Assembly: GCF_006715045.1 (NCBI RefSeq)
Contig: NZ_VFML01000001.1
Span: forward strand, 372,001-436,000
Source: Amycolatopsis cihanbeyliensis
Lineage (GTDB): Bacteria; Actinomycetota; Actinomycetes; Mycobacteriales; Pseudonocardiaceae
DNA: 64,000 nt
Direction of reading: 5' to 3'
Shown here: positions 1-10,054 of the stretch, piece after piece
How positions within the stretch are numbered: position 1 is the first letter of the stretch
Layout of the letters: every line of letters starts with the position of its first letter
Position numbers and translations under genes: made by a program
The notes under the pieces: model-generated
The model's database searches: none
What the model saw: only the letters and a program-made list of their open reading frames with translations
What the model was told of the DNA's origin: nothing

Positions 1-44
1 GGCCGCCGCGAGCGCTCCCGAGCCGGTTTCCTCCTGAACGCGAG

Positions 45-1469
45 TCACCGGACTCGCCCTTCGGGGCGCCGGGACGGCAGCGCGATCGCCATGGCGGCGA
101 CCACCAGCAGGATGCCCGCGATGGTCAGGAAGGCGCGGCCGTAGTCCGCGGCCAGGTCGTCCGGCGTGGTCCCGGGGCCCGCGGCGACCGCCACCAGTAC
201 GGCCAGGCCGAGCGCGCCACCGACCTGCTTGGTGGTGTTCATCAGGCCGGAGGCGGCGCCCGCGTCCTGCTCGCCGACGCCGGAGGTGACCGCGGCGGTG
301 ATCGGGGTGAGCAGCAGCCCGCTGCCGGTGGACAGCACGATCGCGGGTCCGAGGATCCCGGAGATGTAGTCGCTATCCGCGCCGATCCCGCTCTGCCAGA
401 CGAAACCGGACGCGGCGAGGACGGCACCCGCGACGATCAACGTGCGTCCGGGGAGGTGCCGCAGCAGCCAGGGGGTGACCCGCCAGCCGACCACCATGGT
501 GACCAGCGTGTGCGGCAGGAAGCCGAGACCGGTCCGCAGCGCGCCGTAGTGCAGGACGTTCTGCATGGAAAGGGAAAGGAAGTACCACATCGGACCGAAG
601 CAGGCGCCGGCCAGCAGCATCACCAGGTTGCCCGCGGATACCGCGCGTAGCCGCAGCAGGCGGGGTGGTATCAGCGGCGCGGCCGCGAAGCGGGCCTCGA
701 CCAGCACGAACGCGGCGAGTGCGCCGCCCCCGAGCACCAGCGGCCAGAGTGTGCCCGGGTCGCGCCAGCCGGTGGACTCGATCCGGGTGATGCCGTAGGT
801 CAGCGAACCGAGGCCCATCGTGGCCAGCACCGCGCCGGGCAGGTCCAGCCGCCGGGTGGCCGGTGCGCCATGGTCACCGGCAAGGTGCCGTACCGCCAGG
901 AACAGGGCCACCGCCCCGATCGGCACGTTGACCAGCAGGATCGACCGCCAAGAAAGGTACTGGGTGAGCAGGCCGCCGACCAGGCTGCCCGCGGCTCCGC
1001 CCCCGACGCCGACGGCGGTCCAGATCGCCAGGGCCCTCGTGCGTGGCGGCCCCTCGGCGAAGGTGGTGGTGAGGATGGTCAAGGTGGCCGGCGCCAGCAC
1101 GGCGGCGCCAAGGCCCTGCACGGCACGTGCGGCGATCAGCGTGCCAGGACCGCTGGCCAGCCCGCCCACCAGGCTGGCCAGCGTGAACAGGGACAGCCCG
1201 GTGAGGAAGATTCGTCGACGCCCGTACAGGTCGGCCAGCCTGCCGCCGAGCAGCAGGAAGCCGGCGAACACGAGCGCGTAGGCGTTGACCACCCACTGCA
1301 GCTGTGCCGGCTGGAAGCCGAGCGCGTCTCGGATGGACGGCAGCGCGACGTTCACGACCGAGACATCCAGTACCACCATGAACTGCGCCCCGCAGGCCAG
1401 TGCCAGCACCGTCCGGGACGATCCCGCGCATGGCTCGGCCGTTCGCCCGGAGGTCCGCGAAAACACCAT
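45..1469 (-). CDS. MFS drug-efflux transporter (DHA2/EmrB-QacA type)
   Basis: A 474-residue integral membrane protein, the usual size of 14-helix DHA2 proton antiporters that export drugs or metabolites. The N-terminus carries the first-helix motif with MVVLDVSVVNVALPS (motif D1 of the family), followed by QWVVNAYALVFAGFLLLGGRLAD and the GRR loop between helices 2 and 3. Hydrophobic segments continue to about residue 460. It is divergent from a TetR gene, and a 20-bp palindrome covers the ATG at 1469, so expression is probably repressed by that TetR protein. If this ATG is used, the transcript is very short-leadered or leaderless. The substrate cannot be told from sequence. Family assignment is firm. 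Confidence 0.93.
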   Translation of the reverse strand: MVFSRTSGRTAEPCAGSSRTVLALACGAQFMVVLDVSVVNVALPSIRDALGFQPAQLQWVVNAYALVFAGFLLLGGRLADLYGRRRIFLTGLSLFTLASLVGGLASGPGTLIAARAVQGLGAAVLAPATLTILTTTFAEGPPRTRALAIWTAVGVGGGAAGSLVGGLLTQYLSWRSILLVNVPIGAVALFLAVRHLAGDHGAPATRRLDLPGAVLATMGLGSLTYGITRIESTGWRDPGTLWPLVLGGGALAAFVLVEARFAAAPLIPPRLLRLRAVSAGNLVMLLAGACFGPMWYFLSLSMQNVLHYGALRTGLGFLPHTLVTMVVGWRVTPWLLRHLPGRTLIVAGAVLAASGFVWQSGIGADSDYISGILGPAIVLSTGSGLLLTPITAAVTSGVGEQDAGAASGLMNTTKQVGGALGLAVLVAVAAGPGTTPDDLAADYGRAFLTIAGILLVVAAMAIALPSRRPEGRVR

Positions 1470-1486
1470 GATACGTGTGTATCATG
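1467..1486. promoter_or_regulatory. Perfect palindrome, candidate TetR operator
   Basis: CATGATAC-GTGT-GTATCATG is a perfect inverted repeat with 8-bp arms. It lies between and across the start regions of the divergent MFS and TetR genes, which is the usual place for a TetR-family operator controlling both. Confidence 0.7.
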
Positions 1487-1516
1487 GAATCGTCGGACAA
1501 CGCGAAAGGATGCCTC

Positions 1517-2113
1517 GTGCCGAAGACGGTGGATCACGCCGAACGCCGGGCGCAGATCGTCGCGGGACTGCTCCGGCTCGCCGGGCGCGCGGGGCTACAC
1601 GCTGTGACGATGCGCTCGGTGGCTGCCGAGTCGGGGGTGTCGCTGCGGCTGGTGCAGTACTACTTCCGGAGCAAGGCTCAGCTGATGCAGGCGGCACTGG
1701 AGCATCTGGAGCGGGAGAGCCACCGGCGGTGGACCGACCGGCTCGCCGGGCGGGCGGATCCCCGCGCGGTACTCGAGGCTTTCCTGGTCGAGGGATTGCC
1801 CACCGATGAGCAGAGCCGGACCTTCCACCTGCTGTGGACGTCCTACGCGGTGCTGGCGATGACCGATCCGGAACTCGCCGAGCAACCCTTCGTCGCCGGA
1901 CCGAATCGGCTGGAGCGGCAACTCGCGGAGGTGCTGCGGCGAGCGCGGGCCGGGGGAGAGCTGGCCGCGAACGCCGAGCCGGATGTGGAGGCGGCCCGGC
2001 TACTCACGCTCAACCACGGCCTCGGCACCAGTGTGATGGTCGGCCAGCGTACGGCCGAGGACGCGACGCGGGTGCTGCGCTACCACCTGGACGCGCTGTT
2101 CGGCGCCAGCTGA
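1517..2113 (+). CDS. TetR-family repressor, divergent from MFS pump
   Basis: A 198-residue TetR regulator. The helix-turn-helix is clear near residues 27-48 (VAAESGVSLRLVQYYFRSKA), followed by an alpha-helical ligand-binding domain. I chose GTG 1517 because GAAAGGA ends six bases upstream and because upstream in-frame starts (GTG 1475, ATG 1484) lie inside the palindromic operator. It probably represses the divergent efflux gene and itself, and releases DNA when a pump substrate binds (inference from family and layout). Confidence 0.88.
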   Translation: MPKTVDHAERRAQIVAGLLRLAGRAGLHAVTMRSVAAESGVSLRLVQYYFRSKAQLMQAALEHLERESHRRWTDRLAGRADPRAVLEAFLVEGLPTDEQSRTFHLLWTSYAVLAMTDPELAEQPFVAGPNRLERQLAEVLRRARAGGELAANAEPDVEAARLLTLNHGLGTSVMVGQRTAEDATRVLRYHLDALFGAS

Positions 2114-2124
2114 GGGACGCCGGT

Positions 2125-2622
2125 TCAGGCACCGGCGAGATCGTCGGTGGCCGCGCCCCCCGCGGCGGTGGTACGGCCGAGGAAGTCGGCGATGAGTTCG
2201 AGTTCGGCCTCGGTGTAGCGCGCGCAGATCTGGTCCATCGACCTGTTCATCCCCGCGTAGAGGCGGAACAGCTCCACGTTGCGGTCGTGCAGCGCCCGCA
2301 CGGCCACCGCCCGGCGGTCGGCAGCCGCTGGGTCGCGCTCGCGCGTGACCCAGCCGCCACGCTCGAGCCGGTCGAGGATGCCGGTGAGCGTGGCGGGATG
2401 CAGGCCGGCGCGGCGGGCCAGTGCGCTCGGGCTGAGCGGGCCGTACCGGGTGACGAGGTCCAGGCAATCCAGGTCGACATCCTTCAGCCGCAGCCGCGCA
2501 CCGACCTGGTGGTTCAGCAGGGACAGCTGGTTGCGCAGCTCGCGCAGGGACTGCTTGACCGTCGTGGCCAGTCGCCGGTGCCGCCTCGCGGTTTCCCGGT
2601 CACCATCAAATATGGAATTCAT
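2125..2622 (-). CDS. MarR-family transcriptional regulator
   Basis: 165 residues with a winged helix: LSPSALARRAGLHPATLTGILDRLE (recognition helix) followed by the wing GWVTRERDPAAADRRAV, which contains the conserved D-x-R-D/A-x-R turn of MarR proteins. It is divergent from an NmrA-type reductase gene, and a 15-bp inverted repeat overlaps its own ATG. The expected role is repression of itself and the neighbour, relieved by a small phenolic or oxidative ligand. The ligand is not inferable. Confidence 0.88.
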   Translation of the reverse strand: MNSIFDGDRETARRHRRLATTVKQSLRELRNQLSLLNHQVGARLRLKDVDLDCLDLVTRYGPLSPSALARRAGLHPATLTGILDRLERGGWVTRERDPAAADRRAVAVRALHDRNVELFRLYAGMNRSMDQICARYTEAELELIADFLGRTTAAGGAATDDLAGA

Positions 2623-2624
2623 AT
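2610..2624. promoter_or_regulatory. Inverted repeat, candidate MarR operator
   Basis: ATATG-GAATT-CATAT overlaps the marR start codon (complement of 2620-2622) in an AT-rich pocket of an otherwise GC-rich intergenic region. This is typical placement for MarR autoregulation. Confidence 0.55.
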
Positions 2625-2705
2625 GATATGTTCTCCGTATCGTACGACTCGCGGATAGAAGAGTACCGGGGGACAGGTGTCCCCGCGCGGGCGAAGGGAT
2701 CGCAC

Positions 2706-3569
2706 ATGCTTCTGGTTACCGGGGCCACCGGAACGGTCGGCCGGCACCTGATCCAGCACCTGCGTCGGGCCGGCCAGCCCGTCCGGGCGCTCACCAGGGA
2801 CCCGGGCAGGGCCGAACTCCCGGACGGGGTCGATGCGGTGCGCGGCGATCTGGCCGACACGGCCACGCTCGGGCCCGCGTTCGACGGGGTCACCGCCGCG
2901 CACCTGATCAATTTCGGCCGGGGTTACCAGCCGCTGAGCAACGGGCGGCAGATCGTTGACCTGGCGGTACGGTCCGGGGTCCGCCGGGTCACCATCCTGG
3001 GCGGCTGGCAGGAAGGCACCCTGGAACCAGCCGTGCGGGACAGCACCCTGGAGTGGACCCACCTCCAGCCGGTGGAGTTCATGGACAACGCCCGCACCGA
3101 CTGGCGAGCCCCGCTACGGGCGGATGGCGTGGTGCGTGAGCCCTACGGCGACCGCAGGAGCGCGCCCGTGCACGCCGCGGACATCGGGGCGGTCGCGGCG
3201 ACGGCGCTGACCACGGAAGGCCACGCGGGTCAGTCCTACACCCTCACCGGGCCGGAGGTGCTCACCCCGCGGGACAAGATCCGCATCCTCGGCGAGGCCA
3301 CCGGTCGCGAGCTGCGATTCGAGGAACTGACGCCGGACCAGGTGCGTAGGGAGTGGGTCGAGCGGGGCCACCTGCCGCGACTGCAGTTCTTCACGGTGTT
3401 CGGCGAGGGCGCGCGGCCCGCCGAGATGGTGGAGCTGCTGTTGCGGCTGTACGGCAGCACGCCCGAGGTCGGCTACACCGTGACCGACGCCGTGCGGCGG
3501 GTCACCGGGCGCCCGGCACGCAGCTTCGCCGGGTGGGCGGCCGAGCACGCCGACGAGTTCCGGCTATGA
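2706..3569 (+). CDS. NmrA-like NAD(P)-binding reductase (atypical SDR)
   Basis: 287 residues. The N-terminal Rossmann motif TGATGTVG fits the NmrA/atypical-SDR pattern, and an acidic/basic pair follows beta-2 (LTRDPGRAELPDGVDAVRGDL). The central FGRGYQPL and LQPVEFMDN regions match NAD(P)H-binding oxidoreductases of the quinone-oxidoreductase-2/NmrA group. I chose ATG 2706 because it begins directly with the dinucleotide-binding strand and has GAAGGGA upstream. Divergent from marR, so probably de-repressed by the MarR ligand. Substrate unknown; it could be a redox sensor rather than an enzyme. Confidence 0.82.
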   Translation: MLLVTGATGTVGRHLIQHLRRAGQPVRALTRDPGRAELPDGVDAVRGDLADTATLGPAFDGVTAAHLINFGRGYQPLSNGRQIVDLAVRSGVRRVTILGGWQEGTLEPAVRDSTLEWTHLQPVEFMDNARTDWRAPLRADGVVREPYGDRRSAPVHAADIGAVAATALTTEGHAGQSYTLTGPEVLTPRDKIRILGEATGRELRFEELTPDQVRREWVERGHLPRLQFFTVFGEGARPAEMVELLLRLYGSTPEVGYTVTDAVRRVTGRPARSFAGWAAEHADEFRL

Positions 3570-3578
3570 GGCCGATGG

Positions 3579-4394
3579 TCATGGCGCCGGCTCGGGCTCC
3601 GGTTCGGGGAGCGGCTCGCCGGTCTCCAGCAGTGTCTTGAGGCCGGCCAGCAGCGCGGGCCAGCCCTCGCGGAGGGCGTCGAGCACCACGCTGCCCTGGT
3701 CGAAGTCGTCGTGCACCACGGTCAGCTTGACCACCGGCCCGAGCGGTTCGATCTGGAAGGTCACCTTGGACCGGCGCTCCTTCGTGGCCGCGTCCAGGAA
3801 CTCGTCGTCCAGCCCGTGGGTGTCGGCGTGCTCACGGGTGAAGGTGTGCCAGGTGTAGGACAGCCGCCGGTAGGGCTCGGACTCCAGCACGACCTGCTCG
3901 GGATCGGACGTCGTCAGGCCGTTCTCGTGCCAGGTCATGGTCGATCCCTCGGTCCACTCCGAGTCGAAGGTGACTCCCCAGTAGCGGCGGGTGAACGCGG
4001 GCTCGGTCAGCGCCCGCCAGAGGCGTTCCGGGGTGGTGTTGATGTAGGTGGTGTAGACGAACTCGGGCTTCTCCGTGGTGTCCATGGGTCCCTGCTCCAA
4101 TGCGTTCTTCAGGTCGGTGAGCGCGTGCACACGGCCCCGGTCGTACCGGTTGATCCAGCGCTCGGCGATGGCGTTGATCGGCTCCGCGTTGAGGTAGTGC
4201 AACTTCTCCCGGCCACGGCGGACCGTGGTGACCAGGTTGGCAGCCTCCAGCACGGCGAGATGTTTGCTGACCGACTGTCGCGCCATGTCCAGTTCGGCGC
4301 ACAGCTCGCGCAGACTCTGGCCGTTGCGGCCGTTCAAGCTGTCCAGCAACCGGCGCCGCCCGGCGTCGGCCAGCGCCTTGAACACCTCGTCCAT
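3579..4394 (-). CDS. ArsR-type HTH fused to SRPBCC (AHSA1-like) domain
   Basis: 271 residues in two parts. Residues 1-95 form an ArsR winged helix (FKALADAGRRRLLDSL, then LCAELDMARQSVSKHLAVLEAANLV). No cysteine metal site is visible, so this is not a classical metal sensor. After a linker, residues about 105-255 form an SRPBCC/AHSA1 domain (VYTTYINTTPERLWRALTEPAFTRRYWG). ArsR and AHSA1 proteins are often adjacent genes; here they are one polypeptide. The C-terminus ends in a Pro-Glu repeat. The upstream region contains a duplicated palindromic operator, so autoregulation is likely. Converges with the NmrA gene, leaving 9 bp between stops. Confidence 0.88.
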   Translation of the reverse strand: MDEVFKALADAGRRRLLDSLNGRNGQSLRELCAELDMARQSVSKHLAVLEAANLVTTVRRGREKLHYLNAEPINAIAERWINRYDRGRVHALTDLKNALEQGPMDTTEKPEFVYTTYINTTPERLWRALTEPAFTRRYWGVTFDSEWTEGSTMTWHENGLTTSDPEQVVLESEPYRRLSYTWHTFTREHADTHGLDDEFLDAATKERRSKVTFQIEPLGPVVKLTVVHDDFDQGSVVLDALREGWPALLAGLKTLLETGEPLPEPEPEPAP

Positions 4395-4411
4395 ACCTGG
4401 TCACCTCGTTT

Positions 4412-4459
4412 ATGCAGCCGTCTGGCTGCAGGTAAAGGTAGGCAGCCAGACGGCTGCAT
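4412..4459. promoter_or_regulatory. Double palindromic operator upstream of ArsR-SRPBCC
   Basis: Two perfect 18-bp arms in inverted orientation, ATGCAGCCGTCTGGCTGC (4412-4429) and GCAGCCAGACGGCTGCAT (4442-4459), 12 bp apart. Each arm is itself a palindrome (GCAGCC-N4-GGCTGC), so these read as two copies of a dimer site 18 bp from the ArsR start codon. Confidence 0.75.
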
Positions 4460-6378
<1,919 letters not shown>

Positions 6379-6425
6379 GCGCGTGGTTGTGACCCGACGG
6401 GTCGGTGATAAAAGATCGGCGGGTG

Positions 6426-6453
6426 TGTCGATCCGCGACATTCCCCGTTCGAC
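6426..6453 (+). promoter_or_regulatory. Candidate ECF42-type promoter before DGPF gene 1
   Basis: TGTCGA (6426-6431), an 18-bp spacer, then CGAC (6450-6453), 51 bp before the DGPF start codon. As I recall it, the published ECF42 target motif is TGTCGA near -35 and CGA/TC near -10. Similar elements precede the other two DGPF genes in this window. Confidence 0.5.
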
Positions 6454-6504
6454 TTCAGGGTGAGAGGGTCCGAGTGGGACCCGGACAGCCAGGGAGAATG
6501 AACC

Positions 6505-6924
6505 ATGAAGTACATACTGATCATGCGTGCGACCGACGAGACGTTCAAGGCGTACCAGGATGCCGACTTCGACAAGATCCTGGAGTCGATGGGCCGCTTC
6601 AACGACGAGCTGATCAGGGCAGGCGTGCTGGTCGCGGCGGAGGGACTCGACGACGCCGCCGAGGGCGTGGTCGTCGACTACTCCTCCGAGCCGCCCGTGA
6701 CCACCGACGGCCCGTACGGCGAGACCAAGGAGCTGTTCAACGGCTTCTGGCTCCTCAACGTCTCCTCCAAGGAGGAGGCCGTGGAGTGGGCCAAGCGGGC
6801 GCCGTTGGCCGGGCCGGGCAGCAAGTGCGAGATCCGCCGGGTCCCCTCGATCGACGAGTTTCCGCAGGACAACGAGTGGATCCAGAAGGAGAGGGCGTGG
6901 CGCGAGGCCAGCGGGCAGCTCTGA
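6505..6924 (+). CDS. DGPF/YCII-domain protein, partner of ECF42 sigma factor (copy 1)
   Basis: 139 residues with the YCII-related fold. The family signature reads VTTDGPYGETKELFNGFW, near residues 63-80. Ribosome site AGGGAGA precedes ATG 6505. Such proteins have no proven enzymatic activity; in actinobacteria they are usually encoded next to ECF42 sigma factors and are their regulon members. Here the sigma gene follows after 62 bp on the same strand, and a candidate ECF42 promoter lies upstream, suggesting a self-activated pair. Confidence 0.9.
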   Translation: MKYILIMRATDETFKAYQDADFDKILESMGRFNDELIRAGVLVAAEGLDDAAEGVVVDYSSEPPVTTDGPYGETKELFNGFWLLNVSSKEEAVEWAKRAPLAGPGSKCEIRRVPSIDEFPQDNEWIQKERAWREASGQL

Positions 6925-6986
6925 CGGGGCGTCCGGGAACCGCCGGGACCCGCTTTCCGGACAAGCGCTGACGGAACGAGAGGGTC

Positions 6987-8267
6987 ATGGCCGACGCAGG
7001 TGGTCGTGAGGCCATCGCCGCCGTATGGCGGATCGAGTCCGCGCGGATCGTCGGTGCGCTCGCACGGTACACCGGCGACTTCGCGCTGGCCGAGGACCTC
7101 GCCCAGGAGGCGCTGGCCGAGGCGCTGGTGAGCTGGCCACGCGACGGTGTGCCCCGCAACCCGGCGGGGTGGTTGCTCACCGTCGGCCGGCGCCGCGCGG
7201 TCGACACGTTCCGCCGGCGCTCCGCCCTGGACGACAAGTACGCCGCCCTCGCCCGCGACCTGGGCGAGGGCGGCGGTGGGAGCGCGCCCGCCGATCCGGC
7301 TCGAGCGGCCGAGGACGTACTGTGGGATCCGGACCAGATCGACGATGACGTGCTCGCGCTGATGTTCATCGCCTGCCACCCCGTGCTGTCCAGGGAGGCG
7401 CGGGTGGCGCTCACCCTGCGGGTGGTCGGCGGGCTGACGAGCGACGAGATCGCCAAGGCGTTCCTCGTCCCGACCGCCACCGTGCAGGCCCGGATCACTC
7501 GGGCGAAGAAGACCCTCGGGGCGGCGCGGGTGCCCTTCGAGGTGCCGCCGGCCGAGGAGCGGAGCACCCGGCTCGGGTCGGTGCTCAACGTGGTCTACCT
7601 GATCTTCACCGAAGGGTCCTCGGCCAGCTCCGGTAACCAGCTGATCCGACTCGACCTCGCAAGTGAGGCTCAGCGGCTGGCTCGGGTGCTGACCCGACTG
7701 ATGCCCAACGAGCCCGAGGTCCATGGCCTGCTGGCGCTGCTCGAGCTGACGGCGGCGCGCTTCCCCGCCCGCACCGGGTCGGACGGCGAGCCGGTGTTGC
7801 TGGAGCACCAGGACCGCCGCCGCTGGGACCGCTCGGCGATCCGCCGGGGTCAAGCCGCGCTGGCCCGTGCGGAGCGGGTCGGCCGAGGTCTTGGCGCCTA
7901 CGGTTTGCAGGCGGCGATCGCCGAATGCCACGCCGTCGCCGAGTCGGTCGACGCCACGAACTGGGAGCGCGTCGTGCTCATCTACGAAGCGCTCGGCCGG
8001 CTCGCGCCGTCGCCGGTGGTCGACCTCAACCGGGCGGTGGCGGTTTCCATGGCCCAGGGACCGGCCGCGGCGCTGTCGATCGTGGACGAGCTGGCGGCCG
8101 CCGAGGCGCTGTCGAACTCGCACCTGCTGCCGAGCGTTCGCGGGGAACTGCTCGTCCGCCTGAAGCGCGCCGACGAGGCGCGTACCGAACTGGAGCTCGC
8201 CGTGCGGCTGTGCGACAACGAACGGGAGCGGGCGGTGCTGGAACGCAAACTCACCGATCTCGGCTGA
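6987..8267 (+). CDS. ECF42-type RNA polymerase sigma factor (copy 1)
   Basis: 426 residues: an ECF sigma core followed by a long C-terminal extension. Sigma-2 spans about residues 10-80 (FALAEDLAQEALAEALVSWP, then RNPAGWLLTVGRRRAVDTFRRR). Sigma-4 spans about 130-180 (LTLRVVGGLTSDEIAKAFLVPTATVQARITRAKKTL). The rest is the TPR-like helical extension typical of ECF42, ending in a segment with DLNRAVAVSMAQGPAAALSIVDEL. ECF42 factors lack a classical anti-sigma gene, and none is adjacent; control is thought to run through the extension. Direct target: probably the DGPF gene just upstream. Confidence 0.92.
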   Translation: MADAGGREAIAAVWRIESARIVGALARYTGDFALAEDLAQEALAEALVSWPRDGVPRNPAGWLLTVGRRRAVDTFRRRSALDDKYAALARDLGEGGGGSAPADPARAAEDVLWDPDQIDDDVLALMFIACHPVLSREARVALTLRVVGGLTSDEIAKAFLVPTATVQARITRAKKTLGAARVPFEVPPAEERSTRLGSVLNVVYLIFTEGSSASSGNQLIRLDLASEAQRLARVLTRLMPNEPEVHGLLALLELTAARFPARTGSDGEPVLLEHQDRRRWDRSAIRRGQAALARAERVGRGLGAYGLQAAIAECHAVAESVDATNWERVVLIYEALGRLAPSPVVDLNRAVAVSMAQGPAAALSIVDELAAAEALSNSHLLPSVRGELLVRLKRADEARTELELAVRLCDNERERAVLERKLTDLG

Positions 8268-8493
8268 CCGGCCCGACCAGGATCGGGCCGTGCTGGGCCA
8301 GCCACTCGAACATCTCCCGCAGTTTGGGCTCGCTGTTGGGCAGCGGCGCGTCGTGTAGCCGGTTGCCTGTGGGGTCGAGACCAAGGGCGTGGTGTTCACC
8401 TTTGCCCACGTCCAAGCCGAGGAACACGCCGTAGCTGGCCGAAGTGTTGTGCCGGGCGCCGGGGGCCGTCCCGCGCACTCGGTTTCTTGACAC
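8268..8493 (-). pseudogene. IS110-family transposase N-terminal remnant
   Basis: The minus-strand frame reads YGVFLGLDVGKGEHHALGL and then LREMFEWLAQHGPILVG, which matches the first about 60 residues of IS110 transposases (the GLDVGK start of the DEDD catalytic domain). The match ends about where the ECF42 gene ends; the other roughly 340 residues of the transposase are missing. It is a dead IS fragment left between the ECF42 gene and the next operon. Confidence 0.75.
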
Positions 8494-8546
8494 ACTCCCA
8501 CGTCATTCATACATTTGTTGTCACTTTGTATGAATGACGTGGGAGT
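8494..8546. promoter_or_regulatory. Perfect 20-bp inverted repeat before FAD operon
   Basis: ACTCCCACGTCATTCATACA (8494-8513) is repeated in perfect inverted form at 8527-8546 with 13 bp between. The right arm ends 8 bp before the likely start codon (8555) of the FAD oxidoreductase, so it may be an operator for the TetR protein at the end of that operon, or the structured end of a lost insertion element beside the IS110 remnant. Operator is favoured because of the position. Confidence 0.65.
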
Positions 8547-8554
8547 TGATCCGC

Positions 8555-10054
8555 ATGCGGCTCGGCAAGACCGCCGTCGTCCTTGGTGGCAGTGCCGCCG
8601 GCCTGTGCACCGCGGGGGCGCTCGCCCCGCACTTCGACCAGGTAGTGGTGCTGGAACGCGATGAGCTTCCGGCGGAGGCCGAGCACCGACGTGGCGTGCC
8701 GCAGAGCAAACACCCGCACTTCCTGCTGAACTCGGGGCGTCGCGCGATCGGGGCGCTGTTCCCAGGTTTCGAGGACGACCTCATCGCCGCGGGCGGGTTG
8801 CATCTGATGCCGTCCATGGATGCCGCATATCTCGACGGGGAGGGCTGGTCGGCACGCAAGCGCAGCTCGATGACGATGATCTACAGTTCGCGGATCCTCA
8901 TCGAGCGGGTGTTACGCGATCAGGTGCGAGGTCTGGCCAACGTGGTCATCCGCGAAGGTGCCGCGGTGAGCGGCCTGACCGTGCGGGGTGGCGGCACCCG
9001 CGACGGGGCGGTCACCGGGGTCGATTTCGCCACGTCCACCGGCGACGAGCACGTCGACGCCGACTTCGTGGTGGACGCGATGGGCCGCGGCTCCTCGGTC
9101 GGCAACTGGCTGGTGGCGGCGGGCTGGCCCGAGCCCGAGGTGCGGACCCTCGACGCCAAGGTCACCTACACCTCGCGCTGGTATGACCTGCCCTCACCCG
9201 CGGAGCGGCCCGGGTCCTGGTGGTGGCAGCACCTGGTGATCATGCCGACCCCAGACAAGGGTGAGCACCCCGCCGAGCACGAGTTCCTGGTGAACTTTTT
9301 CCCGATCGAGGGGAACCGTGTCATCGCCTGTATGGGCTCATGGGGACTCGAGATGCCGCGCGCCACCGACGCGTTCGTCGAATCGGCCCGCCGGGTGCGG
9401 ACGCCGTTGTTCGCGGCCGCGATGGACCAGTGCGCTCCCACCTCGGAGGTGCACCTGACCCGGTCGACCGGCAACAAGTGGCGACGCTACGACCACCTGC
9501 GCACGCCTCCGCAGGGTCTGGTGTTCATCGGCGACTCGATCTGCGCGTTCAACCCGTTCTACGCACAAGGCATCAGTTCCGCGTCGGGTTCGGCACTGTT
9601 GCTGCGCGAGCACCTCTCCCGCGCCGAGCGGCTCGACGCGGGGTTCTTCTCGCGATTCCTCATAGCGCAGCGCAAACTGCTCAGCGTGCCGTGGCGCCTG
9701 GCGATGGCCAGGGACCAGAGCTACGAATGTGCGGTGGGTACCGAGAAGGTGCCCGAGTGGAGACGTCGCATCGTCGCGGCCGTGTCTGGCCCGGCGTTCA
9801 GTCTCATCGTCGGTGCCGCCCGTGAGGACGACGTTGTCGATGAGCACTTCGCCAAGGTGTTCAATCTCGACGAGTCGCTGGGGGACATGCTGCGGAACCC
9901 GCGGGTGATCGCGGGACTCGTGCGCTACCGCATCCGTACTGCGTTGGGTCGGCACCGGGTCCCCTTCGGGTTCGATCCTCACGCCGAACCACCTGCCACC
10001 GACTACTCACCGGAGGGCACCGACAGTGCCATAACATCGGCCGTTGCACGATGA
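8555..10054 (+). CDS. FAD-dependent oxidoreductase (squalene-epoxidase/halogenase-like fold)
   Basis: 499 residues from ATG 8555. The FAD-binding motif is VVLGGSAAGLCTAGALAPHF and a GD-type motif lies in GLVFIGDSICAFNPFYAQGISSASG. The family resembles FAD-dependent 2-polyprenyl-6-methoxyphenol hydroxylase-like proteins. I prefer 8555 to ATG 8534 because 8534 lies inside the right arm of the inverted repeat and GGGAG precedes 8555. The stop overlaps the start of the next gene (ATGA at 10051-10054), so it is translationally coupled to a membrane protein. The halogenase WxWxIP motif is not present. Substrate unknown; a lipid-like substrate would fit the membrane partner. Confidence 0.8.
   Translation: MRLGKTAVVLGGSAAGLCTAGALAPHFDQVVVLERDELPAEAEHRRGVPQSKHPHFLLNSGRRAIGALFPGFEDDLIAAGGLHLMPSMDAAYLDGEGWSARKRSSMTMIYSSRILIERVLRDQVRGLANVVIREGAAVSGLTVRGGGTRDGAVTGVDFATSTGDEHVDADFVVDAMGRGSSVGNWLVAAGWPEPEVRTLDAKVTYTSRWYDLPSPAERPGSWWWQHLVIMPTPDKGEHPAEHEFLVNFFPIEGNRVIACMGSWGLEMPRATDAFVESARRVRTPLFAAAMDQCAPTSEVHLTRSTGNKWRRYDHLRTPPQGLVFIGDSICAFNPFYAQGISSASGSALLLREHLSRAERLDAGFFSRFLIAQRKLLSVPWRLAMARDQSYECAVGTEKVPEWRRRIVAAVSGPAFSLIVGAAREDDVVDEHFAKVFNLDESLGDMLRNPRVIAGLVRYRIRTALGRHRVPFGFDPHAEPPATDYSPEGTDSAITSAVAR

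Noticed and set aside
6678..8510. 610-codon minus-strand open frame across DGPF and ECF42 genes
   Set aside because: Shadow of the sigma-factor gene; only its first part coincides with an IS110 remnant, which is in a different frame.
8555..10054. Reading the FAD enzyme as a flavin-dependent halogenase
   Set aside because: The WxWxIP motif is absent (a Trp-rich WWWQHL stretch is not equivalent) and no reductase partner is present.
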